DNA of 64,000 nucleotides from Alopecurus myosuroides (Eukaryota; Streptophyta; Magnoliopsida; Poales; Poaceae), in NCBI GenBank assembly GCA_028641055.1, contig CM054061.1, positions 58,078,825-58,142,824 of the forward strand. Reading direction: 5' to 3'. The first letter of the stretch is position 1. Each line of letters starts with the position of its first letter. The notes below the pieces were generated by a model that saw only the letters and a program-made list of their open reading frames with translations, did no database searches and was not told the origin of the DNA. The translations under genes were made by a program, and so were the position numbers. Of the stretch, positions 19,501 through 32,526 are shown one piece after another.

Positions 19501-21190
19501 AATTTTCTTGTAAAACCCATGGGGATAAGGTTTACGTATTCTGTTATTCAAAAGAGTTTTTTTTTCGAATTGAGGGGCTAAGGCCCCCGATTATTCAGAA
19601 GAGTTTGTGGAGATGCAGACGTTTAGACTCAGATACAATTGTTGATGTTTGTCAATGTGTCAATCTGTTTCGTTGGTAACAATTGACATCATTGTTCTCA
19701 ATGATCATGTAGCCATAGACCATAATGAGTAGGTGCTCCTACTGCGGTCTGTCAGAGTATCAGCGGTCTGTCGGAGTAAAAATTTGAGTATATAGATTTT
19801 GGTGTGGAGTTCCAGTCATATTCTGTCCAGTTTTCATCTTCTCTCTGTTGTGTCCATTGCAAGACTGAACTTATCTCCGTGAATGTGTTCTTTGTACCAT
19901 GACTTATCGGGACTGAAAAATCAAAGCAAACCACGTGGTTCTTTCTTTTTATTGTTCTGTCACTCTCTTAATTTTGGTAGTGAATTTTCTTGTAAAACCC
20001 ATGGGGATAAGGTTTACATATTCTGTTATTCAAAAGAGTTTTTTCTTCTGAATCGAGGGGCTAAGGCCCCCGATTATTCAGAAGAGTTTGTGGAGATGCA
20101 GACGTTTAGACTCCGATACAATTGTTGATGTTTGTCAATGTGTCAATCTGTTTCGTTGGTAACAATTGACATCATTGTTCTCAATGATCATGTAGCCATA
20201 GACCATAATGAGTAGGTGCTCCTACTGCGGTTTGTCAGAGTATCAGCGGTCTGTCAGAGTAAAAATTTGAGTATATAGATTTTGGTGTGGAGTTCTAGTC
20301 ATATTATCTCCAGTTTTCATCTTCTCTCTGTTGTGTCCATTGCAAGACTGAACTTATCTCCGTGAATGTGTGCTCTGTACCATGACCTATCGGGACTGAA
20401 AAATCAAAGCAAAACACGTGGTTCTTGCTTTTTATTATTCTGTCACTCTCTTAATTTTGGTAGTGAATTTTCTTGTAAAACCTATGGGGATAAGGTTTAC
20501 ATATTCTGTTATTCAAAAGAGTTTTTTTTCGAATTGAGGGGCTAAGGCCCCCGATTATTCAGAAGAGTTTGTGGAGATGCAGACGTTTAGACTCCGATAC
20601 AATTGTTGATGTTTGTCAATGTGTCAATCTGTTTCGTTGGTAACAATTGACATCATTGTTCTCAATGATCATGTAGCCATAGACCATAATGAGTAGGTGC
20701 TCCTACTGCGGTCTGTCAGAGTATCAGCGGCCTGTCATAGTAAAAATTTGAGTATATAGATTTTGGTGTGGAGTTCCAGTCATATTCTGTCCAGTTTTCA
20801 TCTTCTCTCTGTTGTGTCCATTGCAAGACTGAACTTATCTCCGTGAATGTGTGATTTGTACCAAGACTTATCGGGACTGAAAAATCAAAGCAAAACACGT
20901 GGTTCTTTCTTTTTATTGTTCTATCACTCTCTTAATTTTGGTAGTGAATTTTCTTGTAAAACCCATGGGGATAAGGTTTACATATTCTGTTATTCAAAGA
21001 GTTTTTTTTTCCGAATTGACGGGCTAAGGCCCCCGATTATTCAGAAGAGTTTGTGGAGATGCAGACGTTTAGAATCCGATACAGTTGTTAATGTTTGTCA
21101 ATGTGTCAATCTGTTTCGTTGGTAACACTTGACATCATTGTTCTCAGTGATCAAGTAGCTATAGACCATAGTGAGTAGGTGCTCCTACTG
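13527..21190. repeat. Tandem array, sixteen ~482 bp copies of the MATH-BTB 3' end
   Basis: The landmark GAGTATATAG occurs at about 13557, 14041, 14523, 15006, 15469, 15950, 16432, 16895, 17376, 17860, 18341, 18823, 19304, 19786, 20269 and 20750. Spacing is 481-484 bp except for two steps of 463 bp. The unit begins within the last dozen codons of the MATH-BTB gene (AGAGTATCAGC), keeps its stop codon, and includes the 3' flank with a GGGGCTAAGGCCCCC hairpin. The two short units lack a 20 bp doubled TATCAGCGGTCTGTCAGAG segment. The last copy ends at CTCCTACTG, then unique DNA resumes. Small ORFs of about 60-92 residues recur in each unit on both strands and are not considered genes. Confidence 0.95.
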
Positions 21191-22756
21191 TTGCAGCTCC
21201 AAGACAGTATTCACCAAGTAAAGTTGCTCAGTCCAATTGGTCTTATAATCTAGTGATGGTTGCAGCGTATCATATAGGGATTTGGTTTGCTCTCTATAAA
21301 TGCAAAGCCAAAGATTGTTTTGAGCTCAATATGTTCTGATAACCAGGAACATTTTTTGCTTGGTAAATGATTTACGGCTTAAAATTATCCATGTTTGTGC
21401 ATACAGCGGTTCTGTAACTGTTCAGTTGAGGACATGAACTGATATCTTAAAATGAAAAAAAGAGAATGTTGTGCTATATCTTAGCTGAACCATGGACCTG
21501 GTAGAAAAGTAAAACAAAGGAAAAAAATGTTGCATTGAAAGGGTCAATGAGAGAAGTGGGAAGATTGATATCACAAATGTTAGAGGTAACTAAAAACAAC
21601 CTTGTTTATAATTAATCACTACACTGATAAATGTGTTGCTTTAGGATTTGTTCTCCTTAGTAAGGACAATTACTATCTTCGGTACTATGATTTATCATGC
21701 TTGACTCGATGGGTTAGTATGTACAAGTGAATGCTGAATTGTGAAGCAAAATGTCTAGTTTTCAGCCCTTAACTATTGAAGTTGAATTGTGAAACTGCTT
21801 CTACTAGGTCCCTTTAACTTGTGAATTAGGTTACTTTACCCCCCATGGAATGTTTTCGAAACGGATTTGTGCCGACGGAGAAGGAAATCTATCATCTCTT
21901 TTACACGTCAACACCTTGCAATGCCAGAAAACTTAATTTTAAAATATGAGAAAACCATGTAATCAGAGAAAATGCTAATTGAAAATCGTTGTGTTGGAAA
22001 ACTGGACTTTTAGAAAACAAAGGAAACGTACTTCCAGGTTAATATTGAATTTTTTTAGTTTAAATATCAGGTTTTTTATGAAGTTCCAGATATTTATTAA
22101 GATCGTCTATTAAGAGAAGCTTGTCGAGATGTCATCTATGGATTGCATGGTGGAGCTTGCCAAACTTTGATGGGGGGCAAATTTGAGGTATATGTGTTCC
22201 TGGGGCAAAACACATAAATCTAACAAATCCAAACTCTCTAATTTTTTCTGGGGGGGGGGGGCGATGGACTATGAAACCAGTTTTGAGGGTTGAGTTTTGA
22301 CTATTTTTGCCATTTCTTTTAAAAGTAAGATTGTTTGAACATATTGTTATACTCTACTTTTGTTTACATTGGTTTTAGAAAAAACAAAATAGGCGTCAGG
22401 GCGGCGGTACCAGAGCCAGAGCAGGCGAGAAGGCGGCTTGTGAAGCCACGATAAAATCTGGGATCCGGGGCGGCACCATCTTGGAAGATGAGCCTCTTTT
22501 AGGTTATTGATTCACTGATCCATTATATGTTACAATTATTGTTCATGTTTAAATGTACCTGACTGTTTAAATTTTTGGCTTACATGCTCCGATAAAAAGA
22601 AGCTAGCTTTGGAGTCACTATTGATATTTTTAATGCTTCTATATGCAATATATATAAGTGATATGTGGAATTTTTATTGTGCCAACATCTTGCTTTGTCC
22701 AGCCCCTAGGATTTAGGGGATGTTTCTTGAAAAATGTCAAAAGGTCATATCAAATA
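21191..22756. other. Unassigned flank between the satellite and the Stowaway MITE
   Basis: No gene is supported. The start (TTGCAGCTCCAAGACAG) is probably the original downstream flank of the MATH-BTB gene. A run of 12 G lies at 22250-22261. A short GC-rich patch at about 22395-22490 is unrelated in composition. Confidence 0.5.
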
Positions 22757-22806
22757 CTCCCTCCGATCCGAAATTTTGTTGGCAGTTGTGCAAGAAATTG
22801 CATTGG

Positions 22807-24130
22807 TGAAAGCTCATGTTTCCTCTGATGATTTTGGTGATGATAACAACGCAGGTATGATTACTAACCATATGGTTTAAGTGTCTACAGATGGCCTCAT
22901 ATATATTTCACGATGATATTCTTAAGAAGTTACACAAAGGATTTCTGAAGAAGAAAAAAAACTGCAGCCGGATTATTCAGGCCACTTGCCCCGAAATATC
23001 CAGTGGATATAGGCCGGAATATCCGGCCTCAGCACCGGAATATTCCTGCCCTATCAAACTTCAGAAGATGGATTCCTGGCCTCCAACTGCCCTCTCGCAG
23101 AAGCTGGGGCGGAAATTTCCGGCCCCTTGGTCCTTAGCAGATTTTTGGAGGTGTCGCTGGTGCCCGCTCGCAGAAGACGGGGCAGAAATTTGCCCGGAAT
23201 ATTCCGGGACAAATATCCGGCCCCCCTAGTCCTTAGCAAAAATCATATGGGGCGCTGCTGCCCGCTTGCAGAGATGAGGGCGGATTATTAGCCGGAAAAT
23301 TCCGGCCCCGGATTATTCAAAAATCCGCCCCCACCCCCCCGGATGTTTCAAATATCTGGCTTGGCTGCCCCGGAATATTCCGGCCCTGGAGAGCTGCAAC
23401 GGTCAGATCTTGGAGGAGGCTATAAATAGCTGTCTTCTTCCTCTAGACAGTTATTTCGTTCATTCCTCTCTCTCCTCCATTGTTCAAGAGCATAAAACGC
23501 CCCCGATCTCCCTCCTCCTCCAACCAAACTCGATGCCCTTTAAGGATCTCATGGAGGAGGCGTAGATCTGCCGTTCTACCAAGCCAAAAATTGTTTACTC
23601 ATACCATACCCCTTGGTATCTTGTAATCTCTTGGTTGCTTTGTCATCCTAGAGAAACCCTAGTGCTTGTAGCTTCCACCTTGTAGCAAAAAGCTTCGGAT
23701 TGTTGAGAGCCTCCATCTCACTTGTGGAGTAGCTTCAACCCCCTTGTAAAGGTTTGGTCAACGACTTTAAGTCGACCTCATAGTGAAAACGAGAATCTCC
23801 CTCACCGGAGAATCTCAAGGAGAACAAGGTGTGCACAACCGTTCTTGAGGAGTGCCTAGGTGGCTCCCCACCTCTCCAACGTAGACGTACTTCTTTTAAG
23901 AAGGAACTACGGGAAACATATCCTTGTCTCCGTGTTTTTCACTTGTGGTTATCTTGTGCCTTGCATTTGCTTCCGTAGCATACTGGTTTCTTATCACATA
24001 GGGTGTCTACCTAGTTGCACATCTAGATAACCAAATTGCTTACTTTCTAAAGCCCATCTAAAAGTGAAAAAGGATTAAAATTTGTAGGTCAGCTATTCAC
24101 CCCCCTCTAGTTGACCATTGTGTACTTTCA
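22807..24130 (+). repeat. 5' LTR of the SIRE-like Copia element
   Basis: The LTR is about 1324 bp with terminal inverted TGAAAG/CTTTCA. Its U3 part at about 22960-23395 is packed with palindromes of the CCGGAATATTCCGG and CGGAAATTTCCGG type. A TATA box (CTATAAATAG) follows at about 23420. The right 580 bp match 57553-58130. Confidence 0.85.
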
Positions 24131-24132
24131 AT

Positions 24133-24144
24133 TGGTATCAGAGC
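24133..24144 (+). promoter_or_regulatory. Primer binding site TGGTATCAGAGC
   Basis: Two bases after the LTR, this is the common plant Copia primer site complementary to the 3' end of initiator methionine tRNA. Confidence 0.9.
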
Positions 24145-24182
24145 CTCGGCTCTTGTATCGGTCTTAACCGCATAAGAGTACC

Positions 24183-25923
24183 ATGGCCAACAGAGATGAT
24201 CCCGGATCCTGTAAGGATGAGCTCTCCAAAATGGCCGAGACTATAGCTAACCTAGAGACAACGGTTGTGACCATTCAAGCCTAAATGTCCAAGGTCATCT
24301 CTAGTGTTGGTTCGGAGGTTTCTTTCATCAAGAGGATGTTGGAGAACTTGATGGGTAAACCTAAGGGGCGCATGGATTCTCCCCATGTCTCCGATGCAGA
24401 TAGTTCGGAAGAGGAAACTCTTCCGGACGATACCGAGTTCGAAGACAACATTGCCAAAGTTAAGGCGAAAGCCACACAAAAGGCTAGGGCAAAGGAGAAT
24501 TCCGGAGGCTCCAAGTCTCAAATGGCTAATGGTTCAGGGTCCAACTCAAAAGTTCCACCACCTCAAAATTATGACACCATCCATCCAATAGTTTCAATGC
24601 CACACATTCTTAATGTTGGACTTCCCCCATGCTTAACACTAATGAATTCTCTTCTTGGAAGTTTGAAATGGAGTCACATATTTCCGGCTCTTGCACCGCC
24701 CTGTGCAGGAGCGTGATTCATGGGTTTCATCCCCATGACCCAAGCAACTTGACTCCTAGTGAGGATGTGGAATCTCAACTCAACAATACCGCCCTTGTCA
24801 TCATTCAAAAGGCTCTTCCAAGGGAGCATTTCACTCACGTTCGAGGTTGCAAGACCGCCAAGGAAGGATGGGACAAGCTTGAAACTTTGTTTCAAGGCAA
24901 TGCTAGTATCCAATCATCTAAGTATGATATGGCCATTGAAAAGTCCGAGAACTTTGTTATGCAAGAGGATGAGTCCCCCGAGGAGCTATATAGGAGAGTT
25001 GTCACCCTTGACAATCAATGGAGGGACTTCGGAAAAGAAGAGATCTCCGATGAGTGGATAAAGAGGAAGTTCATCAGCAATTACACCTTTCGAGAAGAAC
25101 CTCTCCACTAGCATACGGACAAGAGCGGACTACAATTCCCTCAACTCCATTGGTGTTCTTAGTGAATTCATCACCATATCCCTATCGCACAAGAGTGCGG
25201 ATGATGCTCTCGCTCGCTCAAGAGGAATGGGAAATTCACCCAATCTTGCATTGAAGTCAAACGCAATGGCTCGGGTTGAAGAAGTTGAAGAGGAGGAGGA
25301 TGATGAGGAAAATTATGAGGACACTTACACCAGCGCTTATAAGTGCATTGCCCTTGCTATGCACGGATATTGGAAGAGATGGGAAGCTCACAAGTCCGGT
25401 TCTCCAAGACCTCCACGAAACAAGAACTACAAGAAGAAGGGGGAGCGACCAAGGACATGCTACAATTGTGGAACTGCAAATCATTTCGTAAAGGAGTGCC
25501 CTTTTGAGCCAAGCGAAGAAAATGAAGGAAAGCTAGTCCACAAGAACAAGGCCAAGGCCCCACAAAACAAGAACTTCGCTAGAAGAGTGCCAAGGTCTCT
25601 TTACGTTCAAGAAGGGGCGGTGTTGGAAACCTATATCTCCGGAGATGAAGGTGTAGGTGTGGCCCATGTTGCCATAGCTACCGCCTCATCTCCATCGGTC
25701 TCTCTATTTGAATCCCCCAATGAGATTGCGGCTATCCGACCTACATGTCTTATGGCAAAAGCCACTTCGGTATGCTCTCCCAACTCCAAGACCATTGTCA
25801 CCAACCCTCCTTCATTATTGGATTGTGTTGAAAATGTTTGTGAGGAGGATAGTGAGGCAAAGGAGCTAGGAATTTGGTTAGCTATCCTCAAAGGTGAGAC
25901 TAAGGAGAAAGTGAATGCCCTTT
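24183..25923 (+). pseudogene. SIRE-like gag, 5' part, with stop and frameshifts
   Basis: The ATG at 24183 opens MANRDDPG; an in-frame TAA lies at 24282-24284. The frame shifts near 24628 and again near 25100. The middle holds the retrotransposon gag core (WKFEMESHISG, then WDKLETLFQGNA and EELYRRVVTLDNQW). An acidic stretch follows, then a CCHC knuckle CYNCGTANHFVKEC at about 25459-25500. Reading is cut at 25923 by the Angela-like insertion and resumes at 37550. Gag would form the particle that packages element RNA; this copy cannot make it. Confidence 0.8.
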
Positions 25924-27250
25924 TGTTGGAACGCGTAGAGATAAACAAAACTTTTTCGTACGCGGTACTTCCAAGATCTAGCCGAGGTAGAAGGCCACGA
26001 TGATTACCACTAGACGCGCGGTTGCGGATTATCGATGAAGCGCGTCGGGGCAGTGCAGTCCACGATCCGATCCAGCCGATCCGATCCCGCGAACGTCAAA
26101 GTGCTGAACGTACAGCACCTCTGCCGGTATCCACACGTACGAGGAGGAGCTCCGACGGCAGACTGCTAGGTCTGGTGCGACGGCTGGACTGAGTGGGGCT
26201 AGGGTTCCCAACGCATGGGAGTGGACTAACGTGCCCGCTGGGCAACCTGCGCCCCTCTTTATATAGCGAATGGTAGTGGGCTTCACAACACTTGTGGCCC
26301 ATTCCCTCTGTGAGTCCGACTCACAAAATCAGTCCATTTCCGGTTCGGGTACAACCCAACCAATACTTGCTCCCGCTCTTAAGTGTGTGACTCTGCAGGC
26401 TCATGGCGACTTGGACACGATTAGAGTCCAACTCTCAATCGATCAATCGGTAGCGGCTCCTAGCAGAACGTGCCGACTCCCAAGTCCCATTGAGTCATGA
26501 CGACATACCTTCCAATGTGATTTACATCTTAGTCCCTTTTGCCTCACGATATACCTTGTCGAACTATAGGCGATTTATCGTCATCCCTTAAATAGCTCGA
26601 CTCTCTTCTCGATCCGTGATATGTGATTCATCTGACTAAATCTTAGTCAACAGACACAGTTAACACTTAACTGAGTCGCACATGGCCATGCTTCCTGAAT
26701 CATATCACTCGAGAGGGCCCAGAGAATATCTCTCCATTCGGAGGGGCAAAATCCCATCTTGATTATCCACATCACGCAGCTTGCTTCTCATTCGACCTGA
26801 ACTCTGCCTTTATAGTTGCCTTGTCACAGAACAACGTTTGACAGAACCTAAGTCGGTGATCCACAACTCGGATTGTGCGACAACCTCATGTCTAAGGATT
26901 ACATTGATTGAGACATGCAAATGACGACTTGCTCGTTGCATCTCAATGTGGGTCAGTCCGACTTGCTAAACTCTTTAGCCAAGTCCGTGAACGTTGGAAT
27001 GGCATCACCATGCCCATGACAAGTGGAACCGTGTCATCAGCCAACACTCACATTAGTCTAGGGTGTGTGTCCAGCACAACCTAAATGACCAAGGACAATC
27101 TAGTATGAACAACATGAATATATAGTTCCACAATCGAATCACATATTCAATGACATATATCAGATGTTCAAAACAAGGACAACTTAATAACTTTATGAAT
27201 ATAGTGGGAATTACATCATACACGATTGCCTCTAGGGCATATTCCCAACA
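25924..27250 (-). repeat. Angela-like 3' LTR (outer left)
   Basis: 1327 bp, TG...CA when read on the minus strand. Just inside at 27251 lies a purine tract (GTGGGAGAC on the minus strand), the expected polypurine tract. It shares the variants GCGGTTGCGGATTATC and GATGAAGCG with the LTR at 36218. Confidence 0.9.
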
Positions 27251-27285
27251 GTCTCCCACTTGCACTAGAGGCAATCATCCTGGCA

Positions 27286-30200
27286 TCATATGCCTAGGCA
27301 TCTAATGCCCATGCCTCTCGTGTGCGCCTCATGCTTAGGCTGTGGTAGCGCCTTTGTCAACGGATCTGCAATGTTTGCATCCGTGTGTACTTTGCATAAC
27401 TTGATATCACCTTGTTCGACAAACTGGCGAATGAGGTGGTACTGCATGAGTATATGTTTGTTCTTCTGGTGTTGTCTAGGTTCCTTGACTTGTGCGATAG
27501 CACCATTGTTGTCACAATATACGTCCAAAGGATTGGACGCGCCCTGAACCACACCAAGATCCATCAGGAGGTTCCTGATCCAAACAGCTTCCTTTGCCGC
27601 TACTGAGGCAGCAATATACTCAGCCTCTGTTGTAGATGCAGACACCGTATCTTGCTTGGAACTCTTCCAGCTCACAGCCCCTCCGTTCATTACGAACACG
27701 TATCCAGATTGCGAACGGGAATCATCTGAGTCGGTGAGATAACTCGCATCCGTGTAACCCTTTACACTGAATTCCTCATCACCTCCATAAACTAGGAATA
27801 TTTCCTTAGTATTTCTCAAGTACTTAAGGATGTTTTTAACCGCTGCCCAGTGGGATTCGCCAGCGTCAGCCTGGTATCTGTTCGTAACACTTAGAGCATA
27901 GGAAACATCTGGCCTAGTACAAATCATGGCATACATGATGGATCCGATTGCCGAAGCATACGGGATCACACTCATCCGACTTCGCAAATCAGTCATCGAA
28001 GAACACTGAGTCTTGCTAAGTTTTATGCCATGGGACATCGGTAAGAATCCCTTCTTGGACTGTTCCATTTTGAATTTCTTCAAAACCTTGTCCAGATATG
28101 TACTCTGACTCAATCCAATGAGCCGCCTGGATCTATCTCTATAGATCCTGATTCCTAATATGTAAGTCGCCTCACCCAAATCCTTCATTGAGAAACTCCT
28201 TTCCAATGACTCTTTGGTTTCTTGCAACATCATGACATCATTTCCAATCAGCAATATGCCATCCACATATAAGATTAGAAAATTTACTTTGCTCCCACTA
28301 AACTTCTTGTATAAACAAGAATCATGATCGCCCTTGATGAAGCCAAACGATTTGACTACCTCATCAAAGCGAATGTTCCAACTCCGAGATGCTTGCTTCA
28401 ACCCATAAATGGATTTCTGAAGTTTGCATACCTTGTCAGCATTAGCTGGATCGACAAAACCTTCGAGCTGTATCATATACACGTCCCCAGTTAAATTTCC
28501 ATTAAGGAAAGCCGTCTTGACATCCATCTGCCATATCTCATAGTCGAAATAGGCTGCTATGGCTAACATGATCCGAATTGATTTAAGCATCGCTACGGGA
28601 GAGAAAGTCTCGTCGTAGTCAACTCCTTGAACCTGTCGGAACCCCTTCGCGACAAGTCGTGCTTTATAGACAGAAATATTTCCATCCATATCAATTTTCT
28701 TCTTAAAGACCCATTTGCACTCGACGGGTCTTGCACCGTCAGGCAGATCAACCAAATTCCAAACTTGGTTTTCATCCATGGACTTTAACTCGGATCTCAT
28801 GGCTCCAAGCCATGACTCGGAATCAGATCCCACCATCGCTTCCGAATAAGTTGCCGGCTCATTACTGTCTAACAGTAAAACATCTCGAGAACTCTGTAAT
28901 CTGGCAGATCTCCGAGGTTCAGGTGCTGTAACCGGTGTAGGTACCACGACCGGCTCAGCCTCCAAGGCCATTGCCGACTCGCCCCTAGCTGGATCTTCTC
29001 GAATTTCTTTGAGTTTCACCGTGCTCCCACTGACTTCCCGACTGAGAAACTCTTTCTCAAGGAAGACACCATTCCGAGCGACAAACACTTTGCCCTCTTC
29101 CCGGTTGTAGAAGTAGTACCCCAAGGTTTCCCTCGGATACCCCACGAAAATACACTTATCCGACTTGGGTGTGAGCTTGTCCGACTGAAGTCGCTTGACA
29201 AATGCTTCACAACCCCAAATCTTAAGAAAAGACAAACTTGGCTTTTTACCAGTCCACATCTCATGTGGTGTCTTCTCTACTGACTTTGATGGTACTCTGT
29301 TTAGTGTGAAAGCTGCAGTTTCTAGACAATAACCCCAAAATGATAAAGGTAGATATGTCCGACTCATCATTGATCGTACCATGTCCAACAAGGTCCGATT
29401 TCTCCGTTCCGATACACCGTTTCTCTGCGGTGTACCCGGCGGAGTGAGTTGAGGAACTATTCCACAACTCTTTAGATGGTCATCAAACTCATGGCTCATG
29501 TACTCGCCTCCACTGTCCGACCGTAGAAACTTTATTTTCTTGCCGAGTTGATTTTGTACCTCACTCTGGAATTCCTTGAACTTTTCAAAGAGTTCCGACT
29601 TGTGTTTCATTAAGTAGATATATCCATACCTACTCAAATCATCAGTGAAGGTAATGAAGTACTCATAACCACCTCTGGATGTCGTGCTCATTGGACCACA
29701 TACATCACTATGTATTAGTTCCAACAAGTCGGACGCCCTTTCACAACTCCTTGCAAAATGTGTCTTGGTCATTTTGCATAGTAGGCATGATTCGCATGTC
29801 TCGAATGACTCTAAGTCAAACGAAGTTAGAAGTCCATCATCATGGAGCTTCTTCATGCGTTTCCAACTTATATGACCAAGCCGACAGTGCCAAAAGTAAG
29901 TCATATTCAGATCATTTGGTTTCAACCTTTAAACATTTATGTTATAGACCGATTCACTATCAAGATTTAAAATAAATAACCCGTTCTGAACGGGTGCAAA
30001 GCCATGAAACATATCTTTCAAATATAAAGAACAACCATTATTCTTAATATTCGACTCATAACCTTGTCTCATCAAACATGAGGCGGAAATAATGTTTCGA
30101 CTAAGCGCTGGAACATAATAACAATTATTTAGTTCCAAAATAAATCCTGAAGGTAAATGAAGTTGCATCGTGCCGACTTCCAACGCAACGACTCTCGCCT

Positions 30201-31227
30201 TGTTGCCGGCCCGAATATCAACCTCTCCTCTTGCCACGCTCCTAGTTCTTACCAGTCCCTGCAACGAGTTGCATATGTGAATAACTGATCCGGTATCATA
30301 TACCCAAGAACTATTAGGCGCATCAGCAAGATAAATGTCTATAACATTGCACACAAGTGTACCTGAGTCGGAAGTCATACCTCCACTCTTGGCTCTGTCA
30401 GCCAAATACTTGGTGCAGTTCCTCTTCCAGTGGCCATCCTGCTTGCAATAGAAGCAATTGGCTCCGGCTGTAGGAGAAGGCTTAGTCTTTGAGGAAGCAC
30501 TCTCGACAGGGCCATGGGCGCTACCTCCTGACTTATCCTTGTTCTTCTTAGTCCAAGAACTCTTTTTGAACTTAGCCTTATTCTGCACCATCAACACTTG
30601 ACTGGCACCTTTCTTGATATCATCCTCTGCCGTTTTGAGCATCCCATGTAATTCAGTGATACTCTTATCCATACCATGCATATGGTAGTTCGAGATTAAC
30701 GAACCATACGCACTAGGAAGAGAGTTCAGAATTATATCAGTAGCGAACTCTTCGTTAATTGGGACGCCCAGCCGATCCAGAGACTGAATGTAACCAATCA
30801 TCTTGATTACATGCGGACTCATTGGATCGCCATCTTTCAGCTTATAGCCCAGCAAAGCTTGAGAGACTTGATACCTCTCGGTCTTTGCCTGAGCCTGGAA
30901 CATACTTTTGAGGCTTTCGATCATATCGTAGGCCTCAACATTCTCGAACTGCTGCTGCAAGTCCGGTTCCATGTGTGCAAGCATAAGACAACTGATTTCC
31001 GTAGACTCATCTCTAGTCTTACGGTAGGCATTCATGACAGCGACAGTCGCATCGTCATCAGGCTCATCTGGAAGTGGAGTTTCTAGAACATGTTCTTTCT
31101 TGTCATGCTTGAGGACTATCCTCAGATTACGATACCAGTTGGTGAAATTAGTTCCATTAAGCTTATCTTTCTCTAGGATTGACCTCAACGCAAACGTGGA
31201 CAACTGAGGAAGGTTGCTAGGTGCCAT
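27286..31227 (-). pseudogene. Angela/BARE-like gag-pol, one stop and altered RT active site
   Basis: The start is the ATG at 31227 (MAPSNLPQLS), not the earlier in-frame ATG. Gag occupies the first 300 or so residues and has the knuckle CFYCKQDGHWKRNC. The protease signature is DTGSVIHICNS. An in-frame TAA at 29929-29931 splits gag-protease from the integrase, which has HCRLGH, a CESCLLCK zinc part and D-D-E residues in HSDVCGP, RSDSGGEY and NGVSERRN. The reverse transcriptase has KARLVAKGF and QMDVKTAFLNG, but YVDG in place of YVDD at 28258-28269. RNase H ends with ADPLTKALP. Apart from the stop and that residue the frame is intact over about 3.9 kb, so the element is fairly young. Confidence 0.9.
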
Positions 31228-32513
31228 TGATCTACAACAGAAAATACGCAAAAACACTTAAGACATGTATTTATAAAAGAGCAGGCATATTAAACGCTTT
31301 AATACTTATGCTCCCACTAGAACCAACATCCCTCTGATGGTTGCTAAGTGATTCAAGATCCTAAATAAGCAAGCCGGCTAGTGAGCTTTAGCATCACCGC
31401 TAGCCGTCAAGTGATCTAGGTAGGCAACACCTTGCCAATCGTATCCAATACGGCTCCTGTTAGTTGGGTGACATCACATGCCCCGGCTCCCAACCTACCT
31501 CGCCCCGAGCCCCACAACCGTTGTGATCGACTCGTCTAGATTACCAAGTGCTTCTGATTGTAAGAGTCCGACTCAAACCCACCTAACCGAAAAGAATTGG
31601 TAGCACCTCAATTTTATGAGCCCACTACCAAGAATGTCTGACTTGTGATGGTGCAGCACTGGCGGGGCGACCGACTAGACCTTCTTTGAGGGATTAAAGA
31701 ATCTACCAACTATCTAAATAGAGGTAAATAGAGACATAACAATAACACAAATAAAGCAATTATAATGTGAAATGGTATGTCTCTCTTCATGGTGATCTCC
31801 ATCTCCATAAAGCTTGTAAGTCGACTCGTGCCAACTCTTGTCACGTGCCATCTTACTCCATGTAGCCGACTTGTACATCGACTTGCATGCCACCGGGTTC
31901 TCCAACAAGCTACACTAGCTAGTAAATGAAAAATTTACATAGAGAATCCGACACGTAGGTCGTTATACAATAAAATGACAGCACCTAGGCTCCAGCCGGC
32001 TGACAAGAACATGATACGCAGATCATGTATGGATTACACACATCACATGCACATAACCCATACCATTCACAACTTCCTGCAAAAACAAGTTATGCATAGA
32101 TACGATATCTACCGGTGTCGTGAAACTCGCAACGACATGTAAGGCGCTACGACAGGGCGAAGCCGGCGGTCCGATCATGGATTTCTTCCTCGGATAAAAC
32201 GATTTTATCCAAATCTGATCCGTATTCCGATTCGATCAAACTCTTTGATCTTCGATCACCGCACCTGGATTTATGTGTCACGGTATACCCCCGATGGCGG
32301 AAACCGACCGGTAGGGGTATGTTGTTTCACGACCTTAGCAGTATGATCACGGAAACCTGATCATCCATTAACCCCGAGTACGATTGATCCAATCAACCTT
32401 GTATAAAACCGATCTATCTCATAGAACGACCACCAAAACAGCAATAAGATCACATCTAACGCTAACTACATATCACATATGTACGGATCTCGGGCCTAAT
32501 ACCAGAAGCTACC

Positions 32514-32525
32514 GCTCTGATACCA
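32514..32525 (-). promoter_or_regulatory. Primer binding site of the Angela-like element
   Basis: TGGTATCAGAGC on the minus strand, one base from the LTR at 32527. The leader 31228-32513 between it and gag has no ORF. A second copy with one change (TGGTATCAGAGT) is at 36205-36216. Confidence 0.88.
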
Positions 32526-32526
32526 C

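Noticed and set aside
13469..21125. Recurring small ORFs of 60-92 residues in every satellite unit, on both strands
   Set aside because: They recur because the DNA unit recurs. They have no start context, domain or codon bias, and vary through simple indels, so a peptide family is not supported.
13527..21190. CRISPR-like or rDNA spacer array
   Set aside because: Units are ~482 bp, directly adjacent without unique spacers, and derive from a plant gene 3' end. No rRNA sequence is present.
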